NCBI GenBank assembly: GCA_030248295.1
Contig: JASANH010000085.1
Span: forward strand, 62,001-126,000
DNA from: Mesodorylaimus sp. YZB2_4
Taxonomy: Eukaryota; Nematoda; Enoplea; Dorylaimida; Dorylaimidae
DNA length: 64,000 nucleotides
Direction of reading: 5' to 3'
Under the pieces are notes generated by a model. That model did not search any database and had not been told where the DNA came from. It worked only from the letters and a program-made list of their open reading frames with translations. Shown in pieces: positions 61,701 through 64,000 of this stretch (the first letter of the stretch is position 1; every line of letters begins with the position of its first letter). Made by a program: the position numbers and the translations under genes.

Positions 61701-64000
61701 TAAAATAATTCGACCATTCCGATTATATCGCAGGTTCTAACAAAACCTTACATCGGCCGATTCAATATGCAAGTTCCGCTTGGGGCATCTTGTCTGTGCA
61801 GATATCGCCACTGCTTGCACACGCACTGACTCGGTTTTTCTTCCTCATCACCAAAACTAGCGCACTGCTTACAAGCCGAGTGACAGGGCAGACAGGCTTT
61901 GACCGCGTAAGCTTGCAAGCCCACTGACATGGCAAATCCAGTGTGATATCCTTCAAGGTCTGCTTGAGATTGGCAATCGCGCTCGTCCAAGCAGTAGGTC
62001 TAAACAGTCACAATCATGTTGCGATCATTGCGTGCACTGCTGGCATACCGTGTTGTCCTGAACCGAATGCACCACAGCGTATCGACATTTGGTACAGCCA
62101 CCAGGCCCCACAACGTTCGAAGGCCCGCTACATCTAAACAGAACACATCAATGCCTGTTCAAAAATCTGTCCGCCTATCCTTCTTACTCGGAACATCTAG
62201 TATCGCACAACGCGCATCTCTTTTCCATCTTGTTTTCGTAATGGCTATCTGGTGGGCAGCTTTCAACACACGTGTTGTCCAACAGAACATTCTTGCACGC
62301 GATGCAGTTCCGTGGCCCCTAAACGACCAGTATCACACCAACTTGGATGCAAATAGGACCATGCTACTTACTGGCCCTTTGCAACCGACACATTCATCGT
62401 GACACGGTTCGCAGACCTTGTCCTTTGGGTACAGGCTGAAAGAGAGAGTTGGCATTGTTCGACTAACGGATTGCACTCACTTGCTACTCACTTCTCAAAT
62501 TGACCGCAGTCTCGCACACATGTCCGATTGGCCTTGAAATACTGGCACGAATAACACATTTCTGGTCCTGCTCCCCAGCATCCCATGTCAGGCTCGCAAA
62601 GTTGATCACAGACACGTATTTGCTTCTCTAAACACACTATGTTCAACTTTTCTACCCAAGTATAAGACCAATCAAAGCGTACCGCACGGGACTTTGGCTC
62701 TGTTCAAACCGATTTCGTAGCCGCCACGAGGAGGAGGGGCTGTAATCTTCTTCCAGGGAAGTGTGTAATAGTAGCACAATTCGGGATTGCCACTAATGTA
62801 CACATCGCCGTTGAGAACTGCCTTTAAACTACTCAGTGCCAACTCTTGCATCACGTCCATCCGACTCACGTGGAAGGCGTAGCGGTCTTGGAATTTCTTG
62901 CGGCCATCAATTTGTTTCAAGTTTCGTAAGAATCGTAGCGATTTTAAATCACTATTCTGAACTACGAGATAATGTGTAATGCGCTCAACGCCACTTAGCG
63001 CTTCCAAATCATCCTCAGTCAGAGCTGGAAAATCCAAAAAGCTGAAAAAGATTATATTTTTAAGATCAGGACATATTTGTAAAAAAAGCTGAATGTTCTT
63101 GCCCATAGTTAGCGTGAATCCTGCCGCCAGCTGTGGTATCTGGGCGTATGTCCAGGAAGCCATCGATTATTGTGCAGTTGATGAACTCGTGAATATTTAG
63201 TGAACTCACTGATCCTTCGATTACGCAAGCTGGAAAAGGAATGCAAGTCAGAGAAATAAAACTTGCAATCAAATTATGCTCACTTTTAGGACAAGGACCC
63301 TCGCAGCGTTTGCACAAGGTCTCGTTACTCTCAGCATAGTATCCCTCGGGACAGCGAACCACGCAGCCGTCTTTGTAAATAAATAGGTGAGCTGGCGAAC
63401 AAAAAAGAGGAAATGAGTTAGGGAAGGGAACAGCACATTGTTTGGCGATGAGTAGATTGTTGATCCTATTCACTGCTTGCTACAGTTGTGGGCGGAAGAC
63501 GGACCAAGCATTCTGAGTAATAGAGTATCAAAAAGCCTGGTCGGACATGGAGGTGCCTCACGGTCCTACGCTTGCCACTGTACGCAATACAAGTGCACAG
63601 TGCATACAGTATATACTTCACAAGGAACCTAAGGGTGCACAAACTTGTTAGAATCAGTTCATCCTGACTGATTAGTACAAAGACTTACAAGGACAGGTTT
63701 TGACGCAATCTCTGACCCAAGCGTACTTTCCATTGGGATTATGTACGTATTCCATGGTCTTCACGTTGTACACCTCCCTCAGAGGGCACTTGTCCACGCA
63801 CGCGCCGTCGTCTCGCATCAAGCGGCATCCCTAAAAGTCCTGTGTCGGGTAGCTTACAATAGGGTCACACAGTGGCCTTACAATGCACTGGTCATTTCTC
63901 GGTCCTGTGCATCCTGCAGCGCATTCAGTGTGGCAGCAAAATAATGGATCGCTCCTATTGAAACACATGCCTGTCACACATTGAGGTGCACAGCCAGTTC
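58788..64000 (-). CDS. let-23: EGF receptor tyrosine kinase, LET-23 type (N-terminal part outside window)
   Basis: Multi-exon gene running off the right edge; it starts within furin-like domain II. Exons 64000-63882 and 63830-63689 encode a Cys-rich repeat ([39 protein letters not shown]). Next come [15 protein letters not shown], then receptor L domain 2 ([40 protein letters not shown]) and more Cys-rich modules to about 61500. The membrane span ([20 protein letters not shown]) is followed by [10 protein letters not shown]. The kinase has [35 protein letters not shown] and [17 protein letters not shown]; catalytic Lys, HRD Asp and DFG Asp are present. The tail has possible SH2/PTB tyrosines ([23 protein letters not shown]). 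The receptor signals to Ras/MAPK for vulval and other fates in C. elegans. The activation loop lacks the tyrosine equivalent to human EGFR Y845. Confidence 0.95.

Overview
The window is nuclear DNA from a nematode. The clearest sign is a cuticle collagen gene (22797-23865) with the N-terminal membrane segment, RxxR cleavage site, paired cysteines and interrupted Gly-X-Y blocks of nematode collagens. Orthologues of widely conserved animal genes are split by short GT-AG introns (about 40-60 nt is common). Their 3' splice sites usually read TTTTAG or TTTCAG. The species cannot be named from the sequence alone. Exons were joined by eye, using reading phase, splice consensus and remembered family sequences; no search was run.

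Layout: (1) 1-1881, minus strand: two tandem four-membrane-span proteins resembling LAPTM/DUF7027, the first cut by the window edge. (2) 5671-6981, plus: an intronless FMRFamide-receptor-like GPCR. (3) 8807-11539, minus: a secreted amidase-signature enzyme. (4) 12493-13506, plus: a membrane-anchored C-type lectin-like protein. (5) 14044-15318, plus: a GT14 core-2/branching glycosyltransferase. It converges on (6) NAA35, the NatC auxiliary subunit (15436-22366, minus), whose introns are full of repeats. (7) The cuticle collagen. (8) GOPC, a Golgi PDZ/coiled-coil protein (24322-28960, minus). (9) FAM91A1 (30518-35229, minus). (10) A Quaking-type STAR/KH RNA-binding protein (39026-41324, minus), divergent from (11) the voltage-gated calcium channel beta subunit (43584-47599, plus; first exon not found). 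(12) A dual-specificity phosphatase (50662-51351, plus). (13) An unrecognised 523-aa protein (53894-55793, minus). (14) The EGF receptor (LET-23 type; 58788 to beyond 64000, minus).

The genes form no operon or shared pathway. GOPC, FAM91A1 and the LAPTM-like pair all belong to Golgi/endolysosomal trafficking families, but nothing here ties them together. Long intergenic stretches (2-5.6 kb, 35-39 kb, 47.6-50.6 kb, 51.4-53.9 kb, 56-58.7 kb) contain no gene I can support.

The least explained material is repetitive: a 420-bp fold-back element, a three-copy repeat that seems to supply a splice acceptor in NAA35, two kinds of tRNA-like SINE candidates, a 350-bp dispersed repeat in introns of two genes, several long poly-G/poly-C tracts, and a perfect 18-bp hairpin beside a 15-G run. 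Other points of note are a GC-AG intron in the calcium-channel gene and the unrecognised gene at 53.9-55.8 kb.
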